Shown here: one piece after another, positions 10,264 through 25,195 of the stretch
How positions within the stretch are numbered: the stretch's first letter is position 1
Layout of the letters: every line of letters begins with the position of its first letter
Origin: Didymodactylos carnosus
Taxonomy: Eukaryota > Rotifera > Eurotatoria > Philodinida > Philodinidae
Reading direction: 5' to 3'
NCBI GenBank assembly: GCA_905250885.1
Contig: CAJNOQ010000006.1
Coordinates: 1 to 64,000, forward strand
DNA: 64,000 nt
Made by a program: the position numbers and the translations under genes
The notes under the pieces: generated by a model
Told to the model about the DNA's origin: nothing
Seen by the model: the letters and a program-made list of their open reading frames with translations, nothing else
Database searches by the model: none

Positions 10264-11499
10264 CTAATAATTTAACAGAAATTTTTTTTCACTTAAATAT
10301 TCGATTGACGCTCGAAATGTTGTTACAGCATAATCAACATCTTGAGGTAATGGTAAAAATTTGAACGTAATTGTATAGTATTCATGCGCTACAATATTTT
10401 TCATATCTGATTGTGTTAATAGATCAATAAATGATGTTAATGTATCATCCGCTGCAATGGGTTGTTGTGGTTGATTTTTTGTATATTTAACTGTTACACC
10501 ATTTTCAGTCGACTGCTGCTGCTGTTGTTGTTGTTGTATCATTGTTGCTAATAGTAAGTCTAATGTTGATCGAATACATGCTGCTTTTTCAAATGATGAT
10601 TTAAGATAGTCTAGTTTTTTAAGTTCTGCTAATACTGGTGTATAATTATCGCCAGTCGTTGCTTCTGCTGTTGATGAACGAATAGCAGTTTTACATTGAT
10701 ATTTTAAAATTTCTTGAGATAACCGATCATCTTTCATTTCTGTATATGTTATTACAGCTGGCCAATTTTTTGTGTACACATTTCCGGTTATAAATATCTC
10801 ACTTGCTAATTCAATATCTTGTCGTGTTGTTAATTGTACATACGGTGATTTTCTGAATGTTGCTGATGAGTCAATATTCAATATCTGACAAGCTTCATTA
10901 ACGAAATTTATCCATAAATGATTTAGTTTATTAACAGCATCATCGATAAAATTTGGTAAGATAACATATGTTTCGATAAATAGAAGTAAACTTGTTCGTA
11001 ATTTTGTAAACAAATCTTCAATAGGACGTAGAGCATCTAAGAAGATAAATGCTGTTTCATAACTAGCTGTTGTTAGATGAAATGTATATTTCGATTTTGA
11101 TGTTATTGGTGATGTTAATGTCGAGGTAGAATTTAATGGTCGATCAATAATTAATATGATATATGAACGCTGTGTTGAACTATCAAAAACATTTTCTTGA
11201 TCTAATATTTTAATTAATTTATCTGTCGTTGGCTTATAAATATGAATTGTACGATTATCTTCAACTGATATTTCATATTTTAGATTTAAACTAATATGTT
11301 TTCCTTTGAATAATGGTGATGAGCGAAATAAATGTGATTCAACGAATTCTCTATTATAATCATACTTTGTTACATTTGATGATGGAACGAGAACTAATGA
11401 ACAAATGTTTTGAGCTTTCAAGTATAAATCAATAAAATCATTAATTAACCAATTATAAAATAGACAGTGCTCTAATTCAGGTACATCCATATTGTTCAA
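10264..11499 (-). CDS. VARP/ANKRD27-like VPS9-domain protein, no ankyrin repeats
   Basis: Uninterrupted 411-codon frame starting MNNMDVPELEHCLFYNW. The N-terminal half carries ICSLVLVPSSNV, then FVESHLF, then PLFKGKHISLNL, in the same order as the N-terminal region of animal ANKRD27 (HGIVLVPC, FESYVL, LNGKDVFIQ). The C-terminal part (about 285-411) has FEKAACIRSTLDLL, a polyglutamine run (about 8 Q), IAADDTLTSFIDLL, and TTFRASIEYL, matching the VPS9 Rab-GEF domain with its conserved ADD. By family knowledge VARP activates Rab21 on endosomes and binds VAMP7 and retromer through ankyrin repeats. Those repeats are absent here, the frame ending right after VPS9, so it would be a GEF-only form. 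It is unusual in lacking introns; a retrocopy or a truncated paralogue is possible. Confidence 0.75.
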   Translation of the reverse strand: MNNMDVPELEHCLFYNWLINDFIDLYLKAQNICSLVLVPSSNVTKYDYNREFVESHLFRSSPLFKGKHISLNLKYEISVEDNRTIHIYKPTTDKLIKILDQENVFDSSTQRSYIILIIDRPLNSTSTLTSPITSKSKYTFHLTTASYETAFIFLDALRPIEDLFTKLRTSLLLFIETYVILPNFIDDAVNKLNHLWINFVNEACQILNIDSSATFRKSPYVQLTTRQDIELASEIFITGNVYTKNWPAVITYTEMKDDRLSQEILKYQCKTAIRSSTAEATTGDNYTPVLAELKKLDYLKSSFEKAACIRSTLDLLLATMIQQQQQQQQSTENGVTVKYTKNQPQQPIAADDTLTSFIDLLTQSDMKNIVAHEYYTITFKFLPLPQDVDYAVTTFRASIEYLSEKKFLLNY

Positions 11500-13258
11500 G
11501 GTGTCATTAAGTGTGTATTAACATAATAATTATTATGTCAAATGTAGATTATATCGATTATTTCTTCTGTTTGACAAAGGAAAGAAAAAAGCATGGATGC
11601 ATCTAAAACGAAAGATGAGAACTATACACCTATTTGGAATCATTCGTTAAGTACGTTGAATTTTTGTAACTATCTATTTACTTAAAATAAAGCGATGTTT
11701 TTCTACATTCTTTCCATTTATCAGCATCGACATATCTAAAGTGCGGTGTTTTAGAATATTGAAACGATCCTCTCTTTTGCTTTTTTCAACTTCTTTATTG
11801 TTTTATCAATTTTCCTACAGATGTCGTAGTCTCTAATGTTTATTGCGTGAGATAATAAATATATGTAAGATAAGTAAAATCAACACATCGACGAAGTCAG
11901 AGTGTGACGAGGATGCGGTTTCATGCACTGTGAAAAGCTTTTTGGACGGCGCCAGCACAGTACAATACTTAATCTGAAAAAGTTTTCCTATTTTTAGTGA
12001 ATACGCACCGCACCTAACGCAAAAATATTTTTGATCCGATAGTAGATAAAAAGTTATTTCTTGGAATCATATAAACAGCATTCAACAGTCTTGTAGATGC
12101 TAAGAAAAACTTTTCTCTGATGTAACTGAGATTATATTATCTGTGAGCTTAGAAACAGATGAAAGATTGCAAAACATGGACCAGATGTGCCCGTAAATAA
12201 TTAGCGAAAATTACTCAATACTTGAATCCATCGCAATACTCAAGTTTTGTGAAAATTTTCAGGGCTTTCCTGAAAAATGAAGTTTTAAATTTAAAGAGAT
12301 TTTGGGGACAAAATGGCTGTTTTTGCCGTCTCAGGGAACGTTAATAAGTTTTTTATCGTGTATTACTATTTGGACAACTGATGCTCTGCCCGTATAGCTA
12401 ACAGTCTTTCGTTTCGCATCTCACGTGATGAACATTCAATATAATATAATATTTAATGTTAACTACTTTAATTCTGTTATGTATCAAACGTATGATGTTT
12501 GGTACGTGTACTGATAAAAAATGTGGTTATTTTGGATGGTCTTTCATTTCTTTGAAAGCACAGATTTATTGGATTAGAATTTCATATATAAACAAGAATT
12601 ATATTAGTATCTGTTTCTCGTATCCATAATTTGACAACATAGCTTCACAAAAGTAGAATAAGAGATATAGTTCTTATTTATGTATGAAATTTTCATTCAA
12701 TAAATATGTGTTTCCAAAAAATTGAAAAAGTGTACAAAATAAATATATTTTTCATCAGATCACGTATTACAACAATCATCTTCACTATTTCTTGCTGTTT
12801 TCCAGCGATATAACCTACTTTTTATTTCTAACTATATAATAATAAACAATACGATTACTGGCGTGTTTATATACATGATATGAGGAGAGACTGATTTTTA
12901 CGATATACTTTTTTTCTCACATTTTAGTACATTAATTTAATGCGAGATTCACGCACGTCTTCATCAACCGAAAAAAGATAACGTTATCGATTCAAGTAAG
13001 ATCACAAAGTATATTTACCTTCGTTTTGTTCTATAATATTCCAAGACAGTCACCTACTTAGAAATGGTATCTTACTAAAAAGTTACTCACTTATGCATTA
13101 CTACTTATTTAGATATCACATGGTTTCAGGCATCATTTGGAACCTGCTCAAATGAAAAAAACTTGAGCTCTTTTATCCTTTTTTATTTCATGTTTTCGAA
13201 TCTAATAAGAAGATTCTGTGAAAAGACTGACAGTTGATTTTTCTGTTTTAGAAAACTG
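11500..13258. other. Intergenic, divergent upstream region
   Basis: The space between two divergent genes, the VARP-like protein (-) and the permease (+), must contain both promoters. A short frame starting MDASKTKDENYTPIWNHSL at 11593 (+) could be an orphan exon, but nothing downstream joins to it. No repeat or RNA gene is seen. Confidence 0.35.
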
Positions 13259-15287
13259 ATGGATATAACTACTATTTCAAACTCTACATCAGTCAATCGT
13301 AATTTACCTGCCAAAGTAAATGAAGAAACTATATCAATTTCACCATCTCAGAATGAAACATTTAATCAACATTACCGACATTCTATTAGCTGGGACTTTA
13401 ATCGATGGGTAAACTCACATAAATACAGTCCTTTGAAACACTAAAGCTATTTAATTATGTTTTATTATGTAGGGAACAGTGAAACGACTGACTCTTGCAC
13501 CAGACTCTCCGCCATGCGAAGCAATTCCAGTCTTTTCTATACAACCCGTACCGCTTCCAACAAAAAAAAATAGATTTTTATCCTTTCTTTTTTGTCGAAA
13601 TGCTAAGCAAAGTAATGAACATAAACTTTTGGGAGAGTGGCAAAGTACATCAATAGCAGGTAATGATATTACATCATCATGTTTATATACAGCGGGAATA
13701 TGTGCACAAAAAGCTGGCAAATACTCACCAATTTCACTTGCAATCGTTGCTTTCGTTCTTTATCTTTTTCGAAATATTTATGCTGAAGTCGGCACGGCAT
13801 TACCACTAAATGGTGGTGCCTATAATGTTTTATTAAATTGCACAACAAAATTAATTGCGTCGGTTGCCGCCTGTCTCACTTTAGTGTCATATATCGCCAC
13901 TGCAGTTGTATCGGGTAGTAGTGCCATTGCCTACGGGCAGCATTTATGGGCAGGAATGAATCCGGATTGGGCTGTTATTGTGCTACTTGGCTTTTTTGCA
14001 TTTTTAACGTTGATGGGATTAAAGGAATCAGCAAATGTTGCTCTCTTCATTTTCATTGTTCATATCGGAACGATGATATTATTAGTTATTATGTGTATCA
14101 TTAAAATTATTGAAACTGGCAATGTTGATCGATTAAAAGAAAACTGGAAGCAACATCAGAGTGGAAATGTGGCATCCAATATCTATTTTGGCTTCTCTTT
14201 AGCACTCCTGGGTGTTTCTGGATTTGAAACATCTGCCAATTACATTGAAGAACAGCAAGCTGGTGTTTTTCCAAAAACTCTAAGAAATATGTGGTTATTT
14301 GTATCATTTTTTAATCCTGTTATTTCATTGTTATCGTTATTTATCATGAAACTTGTGGAAATTGAAGCACATAGAGATGATTTATTAGCAGCTTTGGCAA
14401 CAGCGAGTTCTGGAGATTGGTTAAATAAATTTGTCGCAGCTGATGCATTACTTGTGCTCTCGGGAGCGGTGCTAACATCGTATGTAGGAATCGTTGGTCT
14501 TATAAGACGTATGAGTTTAGATCGGTGTTTGCCAATGTTTCTCACACAAGAAAATCGATGGCGAAAAACAAATCATTATATTATACTAGGATTTTTTGGT
14601 GTCACATCGTTATTACATTTTATCGTTAAAGGAAACATTGATTCATTAGCAGGTGTCTATACAATCGCTTTTCTTAGCGTTATGTGTTTATTTGCAATCG
14701 GCAATATGATAATGAAATATAAACGAGGAGCACTTCGTCGATCGGTGGTGGCGAGTTGGCCTCGTGTTGTTTTTGGACTTTGCGCTGTTTTCGCTGGTCT
14801 AGTTGGAGAAATTTTACTTCATCTTGAACATGTAAAATATTTTTTACTTTATTTCGTTGCTACTTTCCTAATCGTAATGATTATGTTTGCACGTAATCGT
14901 GTATTAAAATTAATTATTTATTTCACATCGCGAATAGGTTTATTAACTCGTTTCAACGCAATATTATATCGACAATATAAAAATATAGAAAATCAACCTA
15001 TGATATTTTTTACTAAAGTGGATGATCCATCTATTTTGAACAAAGGAATTTTGTATGTTCGATCAAATGAACTTACGCATTGTTTACAAATTATTCACCT
15101 TTACAAAAATGAAGAAGAAATACCAACAAATTTAATCGATAACGTCAAGTTTCTTGATAAACAATATCCGAAACTATGCGTCGATTTAGTAAGTAGTAAA
15201 GAAGGACGGTCGATAAGCCGTAAAATCGGCTCCTACTCAGATAATTATTTTATACTGGGATTTGATGTTCTTTCTCTCCGGCTTTAA
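13259..15287 (+). CDS. APC-superfamily amino-acid permease
   Basis: Two exons, 13259-13408 (50 codons, ending ...DFNRW) and 13473-15287, joined in phase 0 over a 64 bp intron (GTAAAC...TATGTAG), give 654 residues. After a hydrophilic N-terminus comes GEWQSTSIAGNDITSS and then about twelve hydrophobic segments, including YAEVGTALPLNGGAYN (around residues 153-168) and GVSGFETSANYIEEQ. These are the TM1/TM3 and TM6 glycine-rich signatures of APC amino-acid/polyamine-cation transporters. About 130 polar C-terminal residues follow the last membrane segment, longer than in simple bacterial permeases and comparable to the soluble tails of cationic transporters. Predicted role: proton- or sodium-coupled amino-acid uptake at a membrane; substrate unknown. 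The intron shows it is settled in the host genome. Confidence 0.85.
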
Positions 15288-17262
15288 AATTGATACATTT
15301 CTAGGCCTTAAAAAACCGCTTTCTGATTCTCCTTTACAAAATATTCGCACTCAAAGGCTCTCTGTCGCTATATCAACTATGCTTAGAGTATTTTCATTAT
15401 TGCACTTCTTCTGCTCATGAAAAAAGCTCAGCTGTTATATATCATTCGATAAAGAATTTCACGGGCTACAAAATGCTATATAGACTATTGATAAGAAAAT
15501 GTAACTGTGTGCGCTAACATTAAAAAAAACAATGTAGCGTCTCCGCAAACCAGTAGGTCAACAAGAAAAAACAGGTCGTGTGTAATAATTTTCAATAGGA
15601 TTGTATTGTTTTATTTTTATGGTAGCCCGGGGTCTCCTCTACAAAACGGGAGTCAAGTGAGATCTTGATTTTCCGCGGCTCGGGTATTATATCGGATTCC
15701 CTACAAACCCCAGAACTGGTACCCGGTGACTGTTGGTAGTCTTGAGAGCTGATGGATTGTAGGTAATTGATCATGCTGAGTCTCATGACAATATTTGTTT
15801 TTAGAAAAAGTTTTAAAATCTAGCGAACAGCGAGTTTTACGAAAATCAGGGTTTTTAGACTGTTTTCTTGTAAAATTAAAAAAGTTCACCATTCACTCAG
15901 AAAACATCACAACGAGTTCAAAACTTCAGAATATAGAGTATTTAGGCTATTCTACATCCTATTCATAGGAGAGTTAGAAAGAGATTTCTCAAAACTCTAA
16001 GGTTTTTTGAAGGGATTTCTGGAAAACCCATTAAGAAAACTATGCTTTTTCGATCTTCTAATCATGTTTAACGAATAAAACTGATCATATCCTGAAGTTT
16101 TTTTTAAGGTCCAGAAATGTATCAGTTTTAATGCTCGAGAGAAAGAACATCAAATCCCTGTATAGAACAAATTATCTGAGAGGGAGCCGATTTTGCCGCT
16201 TATCAACCTCACTTCTTTGTCATTTTTAATGATAGAAAGGAATAGAGAAACAATCTCAGAAGGTATCGACAGTGATTGTCACTAAACAATCTTGATTTCC
16301 AAGAGTTAACTTTAAATCCAAATTTTCAACAAACGGTATCGTTTTTCTTATTTTTAAATAATAAGAAGACATATGCAAGTTGTCCATTGATGACATTCAT
16401 TTTTTCAAAAAATATTCTCTTATGTCGTTGATACTATTCCCACTCTATAAACTACAGAATATTTAAACTTATTTTAGATTCTTATTAAAGGAGAATTTAA
16501 TCCATTGACCGTTCAGAAGATCAGTGACGAACTGAAGATACCAAGGAACTTTATGTTTATTACATGTCCTGGGGGTACCTTTCCACACAACTTCACCGAG
16601 CTTGGTGGTCTTAGATTAATAACGCATTGATACGAATACAGTCAGATTACGTAACTCACAATAAAACCAACATTATTTGAAAATTCCATTATGTTTAATT
16701 GTGATTACTTTATAATAATCAAGTGTATAGGTTTTGGGTGTTTTATGCTAATAATGTCAAGCTACTATTTTCGTAAATTCATTAAGCAACTACAAGAGGA
16801 TAATTTAAATTCTAATCGATTCTATTTGTGACAGTTTATAGATTTCAATATTCCAGACCATAGTGTAGCTCGTTTATCTTTGATGGAGAAAACATTGTTT
16901 TTGTTACTAATAGACGCATTTAATTTTGATATGTCAACATCTCCATTATACATACGCTTTCTTTCATACCATTTGATATTCTGTTTTGTTTTCAAGCTTT
17001 TAGAAAATTCTACAAAATATTTTTATAATATATATCGTTTTGTTTATAGAAAAACGAACCATTCAATCGATAAAACACACATTATCAGAATAAAAAGAAT
17101 TTATCAAATTTCAATTTTTTTTATTCACTTTCGAAAAAAAAAATAGTTACAACGGCAAAATAGTTAATAATATCATAATATTTGCCTAAATTTAGCACAA
17201 AGCCAAGAGGAATTTGAATCACTGGGGTGAATTATCTGAAAAGCAACAAAATTAACAAAATC
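15288..17262. other. Intergenic, nothing recognised
   Basis: About 2 kb between the convergent permease and glutathione synthetase genes. No polyadenylation cluster, repeat or coding signal stood out. A frame at 16880-17146 is low-complexity Phe/Tyr/Ile and not credible. Confidence 0.4.
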
Positions 17263-20253
17263 CTAGTCTTTTATTAAAATGACAGAATCAATTGCACCAG
17301 CACCACTTGCTATACCGCCTTCAATTTTTTCACAAGGTTTTGAACGTAGTAATGATCCACCACATTTACTGTATAATATATTTGAACCTTGACTAAACAC
17401 AAACGATCAATAACTTTTATAAAACCAGTGATCCCCAAATACCTACCTAATTACAGCACCAAATATTCCTAGCTCACTATTAGTCAAACATTCTTTTAAT
17501 TCTCCATTTGAACTTCGAATTATATTCGTATATTGTGGAGGTATAATTCGTTTCATTACGAAATAACGTTGGTTTTGTTTTGCTTCCATAATTTCTGATA
17601 TTCGATCACTAAAAAAATACGGCATTATGATAGTACAATAAAAATTTTGCCGCTCTTACTTTAACAATTTTCCACAATAAACTGATCCACCACCTTCACG
17701 ATTTTGTTTCAAATAAAATCCTTCAGGATCGACATGAATTTTATTTCTTAAATAATCAGTAGTAGCAGCCTAGAAAAGACAGAAAGGTCATATTTAATAT
17801 ATGAGCGTTGAAGTTCACTAAACAAGCATGACGTTCATTAAGTAGTAGAATGAAAAGCACTAATCACTTCTAGGTAATCGATAATTATCTGTTATATCTT
17901 TGTTTAACTTTGTATGCTTTTACCAGTGAATAGTCAAATTATCAAACAGTCTGTTGACTAGAAATACCTGTTCAATTGTAAATGATTCCTCAGTAACCGA
18001 TCGATAATCATCATAATACGACTGCTGGTCGTGTTCATAAACTTTTTCTAAAAAGTCTGTGAAATTTAATTTCATCTGGAAACATTTCATTCCAGCCAAA
18101 TGATAACGTATACTGGGAATTTTAATAGAACGAGATGATTCTAAAAGTAGATAAGATTGCCAAATCTAAAATGTCAAAGGCAATCACCGACAATTCAAAT
18201 ATCAGCTGAGTGACACAGTCGGCATATAGGCGGACATTTGGCAAAAAATCGAAAGTCAGCTGTTTTGAGATTTGAATAGAGTCAAAAGTACTTCGTTAAA
18301 TGCGCTATAGAATGGCGCAAAAAATTTTATTCTACGACTTTTCCTTACGGAAATATTCGATAGAAAAAAAACGGTCATATACGGAAAACGCTAGGAAAAA
18401 CGATGTTCTCGGTATAATCGAAACGCGCGACTTAGCGGAGGTGTAATCTCACTCATTTTTACGCCAAAATATTTGTCTTGATGCCCTGCATCTATGGTAC
18501 ATGCCAAAATTTTCCTACACAAAGTTACAGGTTTTCCAAAAAACCCTGGTTTTTTAGGTATTTTCCATTTTCCGCAGCCGAGAAACACTTTTATTGCAAA
18601 TTAACGTGATATTTGGAATCAGTGTGAAAAACTGCATCGAATGATGGATAGTTTGTTAGTTTTACAAATAAAACATTTTTTGACACAAATTCAGGGCAAG
18701 GGTAAAGGAATTTTTTGTCGAAAAATATTTTTTTCGAATTCGATCTTTTTTACTTCTACTAATATCTGACACATAATAAAACCATATTATGCTAAAATAA
18801 TCGTTTTCTAACTCAAAATGACAGATGTCCGCCAACTCTATGGAAAAATGCCCACTGTGAGTGATGAGAGACAAGAATTAACTTACTGTTTCATTTTCAA
18901 AATGTCGTGGATCGTATCCATGACGATAATAAACAACTGCCACCTCTAATGTCATACTAAACTAGATAAATAAAATACATAAATAACTATCGTTACTTAT
19001 TGGCAACTGTTTTAACGTACAAATATAAATTGCCACTTTGATCAATAGAAGCATGTTGATTAATTTCTTTAAATGTCACATGTTTGACAAATATATTTTC
19101 ATTTAAAGACATTAAACCATTTTCAATTAATATTTGATCACCAATATTAAATTCTCGTGCTGGAATAACAAATAATATAATTGCTCTAGAAGAAAAAAAG
19201 AATAAAGATAATTCTACTACTGAACAGAGATGTTTATTTCTCACTAACCGTACATTATCGTAGATTTTCCATGATTCATATATTAAATTAATGATCAAAT
19301 CGTGTGATTCATTGGATGGTAACTAAATTCAACAAAAACGTGAAGGATCATCGAATTAAATTTCAAATCAATCACTCACGTTAGCAGACAACGTTGGATC
19401 AATATCAGATATAAATTGGCTAAAAAGACATTTGAGTTAAAAGTGTCAACGTAAAAAAGAGACAAAAATCCTTCTACTATTTTGTCGTAATGGTCTAGCT
19501 ATTAATTAAGAGCCTTTAAAAAGGGATAGAATACAATAATTTTTTCTTGTATAACTCGTTCGTACTTATGCCATTGACTCATAAGTTTCGCAGCACCTCC
19601 CAGGCCCACAGCAATTGTATTTATTTCGATTAAACGAAGGCGAGTTTTGTGAAAATGTTCTTCATTAACATTCGTTTGTAACATGTAATCTGTTCTAATA
19701 ATGCATCCTTCAGCAACACTCTAAAGATAAAAACAATATCAGAAATATTTATGTTTCTTATTAAACTTACTTTATAAGGTAAATTTTGTATTTGCTGAGA
19801 AATATCTTGTAGTTTACGAACAAAATCATCACAATCAACAAGTCTAATACAAACAATCATAATTGAGAAAAATAGAATTTTTTATAAACTTTCGTTTAAT
19901 ATTTACCCTAAAAGAACAGAATCAAGTAAATCAATATTCGATGCCAAACGATAAATAAGTTTATTAATCCCATATTGCATTCGACAAGCATTTTCATACT
20001 CATGATATGGAAATGGACTAGGATATAATGTAAATGGATATGGAATAATTGTGTCGGGCATCGGTGACGATAGCCATCTCTGAACAAAACCTGAAGAAAT
20101 TACTTTGACAACGTTGCAGCAATACTTTATCAAACATTAAAATGGATACACAAACGAACCGTTACGAATTGCCCATCGTTTGCACTTATCGTTTAATTCA
20201 ACCAAATTCATTGATTTTACTTTTTTTAGAACATTATCTATATACGAGTCCAT
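17263..20253 (-). CDS. GSS: Glutathione synthetase (eukaryotic type)
   Basis: ATP-dependent ligase that joins glycine to gamma-glutamylcysteine, the last step of glutathione synthesis, in the cytosol as a dimer. The start ATG is at 20253 (MDSYIDNVLKKVK) and the stop at 17263-17265. Exons 20253-20160, 20090-19907, 19843-19771, 19720-19566 and 19419-19380 were joined in frame; later exons lie near 19322-19254, 19188-19003, 18961-18882, 18165-17967, 17770-17660, 17625-17450 and 17390-17263. Landmarks in order: PFTLYPSPFP, SDYM-like TDYMLQTNV, RLIEINTIAVGLGG (substrate-binding), IPAREFNIGDQ, VAVVYYRHGYDPRHF, then FYLKQNREGGG (the glycine-rich ATP loop), RYFVMKRIIPP, SELGIFGAVIR and GGIASGAGAID near the end. 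Length fits the roughly 475-residue family. All key motifs are present, so it looks functional. One intron is swollen by an insertion at 18190-18875. Confidence 0.95.
18190..18875. mobile_element. MITE-like insertion in a GSS intron
   Basis: Most introns of this gene are about 50-80 bp, but this one is about 700 bp. Near its edges GGCGGACATTTGGCA (about 18231) faces the inverse TGACAGATGTCCGCC (about 18822-18836), giving an inverted subterminal repeat of roughly 12-15 bp. The interior has no recognisable protein. Exact borders and any target duplication were not resolved. Confidence 0.4.
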
Positions 20254-21873
20254 ATCTTAAAATAAAGTAAACAGGCAAAAAATAGATTTACTGAGAATAA
20301 AGTTTTATAAGATAGTTTATTAACATTAGCAAAACGATTGAAATACTGAAAGAATATGGCTTTTAAACAGAAGCTAAACAGAAATTTGATCTTGAATTTA
20401 GTAGGAACTAAGCAAAATTTTAGCCCTTACTCACCGATGACGACTGAATGACAGCTATGCAGCAATGTAGAACTGTACCTTCCATCTAACACATAAACCT
20501 TTTCCTTCATACAAAATACATTATGAAACTTATGCTATCCTGTTCAATTAAAAAGTTTATTTGCTTCAAAAAAACGAACAAAATGAAAAAGAAAAGCCAT
20601 TTTAGATGGTTTCCACTTTTTTTTCTTTAAGTGATCTTTCAATTACTATTTTTCACTGTTCAATGTTGTTCACTGTCAAGAGGAAAGATAATGCATTGAT
20701 AATAAAGAATGAATCCAGCGGATGGTGAAGAATTAGATCAAATAATCTTCATTTAAACTTAAAGTTAAAATTTTTATTTCTTTTATTCCGTTAAATTGAA
20801 CGAAAACCACGAAAGGCTAAATCAACCAATCAGAAGATGCTGAAGTGTATTTATTTTTTCGAATGATATAACGATCATAAATCGAAACAGGATACATTTG
20901 TACGGGCGACTGTGAGCGACACGTCTTTCAGTTTTTAAAACCTTTTGCTTTCAAATGCAGATTTAGTTGAACAATATTTTAGAGAAATTTTATCCCTCTT
21001 CCTAATTCAACCAGCCTTAGTAGCTTAGTATTACCATAGTAGTGAGAAATAAAAATAAAGTTTTTCTTTTTATTGTTTTGATTGGCTAAATGTGCCATTT
21101 TTCTCACAAGGTTAATTAACAATTAAGTTCGATTGTAGCGATGTTAACTCTTGAGCAAATGAGTGTTCGAATAGTAAAGTGCATAAAAATGTTGTAGCTG
21201 TATTTCTAGCCAAATTTCCGATGCTAACAATAGTCGTAAACATGAGAGAGTATAAAGTTTCTACATTTTTGGGAAATTCTTATGAAGAAGAGAACATTGT
21301 TGAGTTTTAGAATTTGTCGTAATGTTTTTGATTACTCCAACGAACGATCGATGACAGAGTAAGACCTTCTCTATTCAATTTCAAGTTTTGTATTATGTAG
21401 ATGTTCTTTAAATCAAACAGCATGAATCGCAATAACCATTGCATATGCATGGTTTCTGTTCTATTGAGATAGTCTGGTACATTTGTATGCTTTGGACTCT
21501 ATTTGTAAAGTAAAGTTTGAGTTCATGGACTCGCATTTATCGATTTTGAATACTTAAGCATCTTTACACTCTCTGTATATTACAAAGGTGCCTTACATAT
21601 ACTATTTGCAGATAAAATTGAACTTATATACAAATGTTACAAAGATATACAAATTTAACGCAGTTGAGCTTTTAAACCTTGTTAGAAAATAAAGTATAAA
21701 GCGATTTCTATATCTGCCGATATTTTTACTAGTGTTAGTATCCTTGTATTAGTAAAGCAGGACTCATCTGTATCTGTTCTAGGTAGAGTTTCCATATTAT
21801 TGGTTTCACCGTATTGTGAGAACCTTTTTTCATTAACTTTAGATTAATTCTCAAAAAGTAAAAAAGATCAAAA
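20254..21873. promoter_or_regulatory. Shared upstream region of divergent GSS and RPS5
   Basis: 1.6 kb separating two divergent housekeeping genes, so it holds both promoters. AT-rich and without clear repeats or open frames. I cannot point to a TATA box or initiator with confidence. No feature beyond position supports the label. Confidence 0.35.
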
Positions 21874-24179
<2,306 letters not shown>

Positions 24180-24610
24180 GGGCCAAACGACCTAAAGCAA
24201 CATATGAATAAATTAGGAAAAGGAAATAAATGTGTTGTTTTGTCTTTCTATCAGTTTCTTTTTCACAATGTTTATTTCGTTGTTGTTAAGTTTTTTGTTT
24301 ATTAAAATAAGATCAACACTGACATATTCACCGTTGAATAAACAAAAAAAGAAGTTAGGAAAATTATTTTAAAAAATCAAAGCAGAAGATCATAGAATTT
24401 TTTATGTATAATAAAATAATGTGGAATCGCATGCGTTTGATTGTATTAGACGCAAAGAAAAGATGAAGTATTTATCTCATCTCTTTACTATATTAATTGC
24501 CTCTTTTTCATGTTTTTCAAAGATGCACTGTTTTCTTCTGTGTGCGATGTTAATCGTACCTCTTGAAAATTTGCGTAAAAGTTGAAGGTTAAGTACACAT
24601 CTGTAGAGAT

Positions 24611-25150
24611 GTCAGTCGATCGTCTGGCTAATATATTTTTTCAGTCGGTAGCATCGGCCGTAGTCCCCAAAAAATTTGTTTGCCTTTGACCAGAGATGGG
24701 CTCGAGTCGCATTTTTCTGTGACTCGGACTCGAGGTGAAAGACTCGATAAACTTGATAAACTGACTTGAGTCACTTTCGAGTCAGTCATGTGCAACTTGG
24801 GGTTGTTATGACGGTGTTTATTGTATTTGTTATATACCAGAAGAGAGAGAGAGATTTGAGAATATTCTGAGTAGAACATTGCGTCACATGAGAGGATTGA
24901 AGATCTGTTCTTGGAAAAATGAATCAGGAGGAACTTTTCCTCTAGAAAATGATTCGAGGTGACTTGAGTCAATTTTTGATGCGACTCGAAAAAGTGGTGA
25001 CTCGCTCATCTCTGCCTTTGGCGAAAAAAAACGATTTTTCAGGTAAGACAAAAAACTTTTTTTTTGAGGAAAAATGGCGCGTTCTTTTACAAAAATATTT
25101 TCAATCGGTTGTGGTGTCTATTTTCGGTGACGGCGTAGGTGGCTTATCAG
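24611..25150 (+). repeat. Dispersed repeat family X, copy 1 (interrupted)
   Basis: Shares the order GTCAGYCG...CGTCTGGCTAA...ATTTTTTCAGTCGG...CGATTTTTCA...TTTCAATCGGT...GTGGCTTAT with a second copy at 44733-44955. Copy 1 is split by the hAT MITE at 24691-25014. Without that insertion both are about 215-225 bp. CGTCTGGCTAA at the left and a similar inverse (TTATCAGCCGAGATG) at the right suggest degraded terminal inverted repeats. Family unknown. Confidence 0.6.
24691..25014. mobile_element. hAT MITE nested in repeat X
   Basis: 324 bp with terminal inverted repeats CAGAGATGGGCTCGAGTC on the left and the inverse of CAGAGATGAGCGAGTC on the right, the hAT-type CAGAG...CTCTG pattern. The flanks are the 8 bp words CCTTTGAC (24683-24690) and CCTTTGGC (25015-25022), an 8 bp target duplication with one later change, as hAT elements make. 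The interior repeats GACTCGAG-type words and codes nothing credible. It interrupts repeat X, giving a relative age order. Confidence 0.85.
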
Positions 25151-25195
25151 CCGAGATGTCGTCACATCTGCCGTTGAAACTAGACGCTTGATTTG

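Noticed and set aside
11593-11650. Small exon-like frame MDASKTKDENYTPIWNHSL
   Set aside because: A GTACGT donor follows, but no partner exon could be found downstream.
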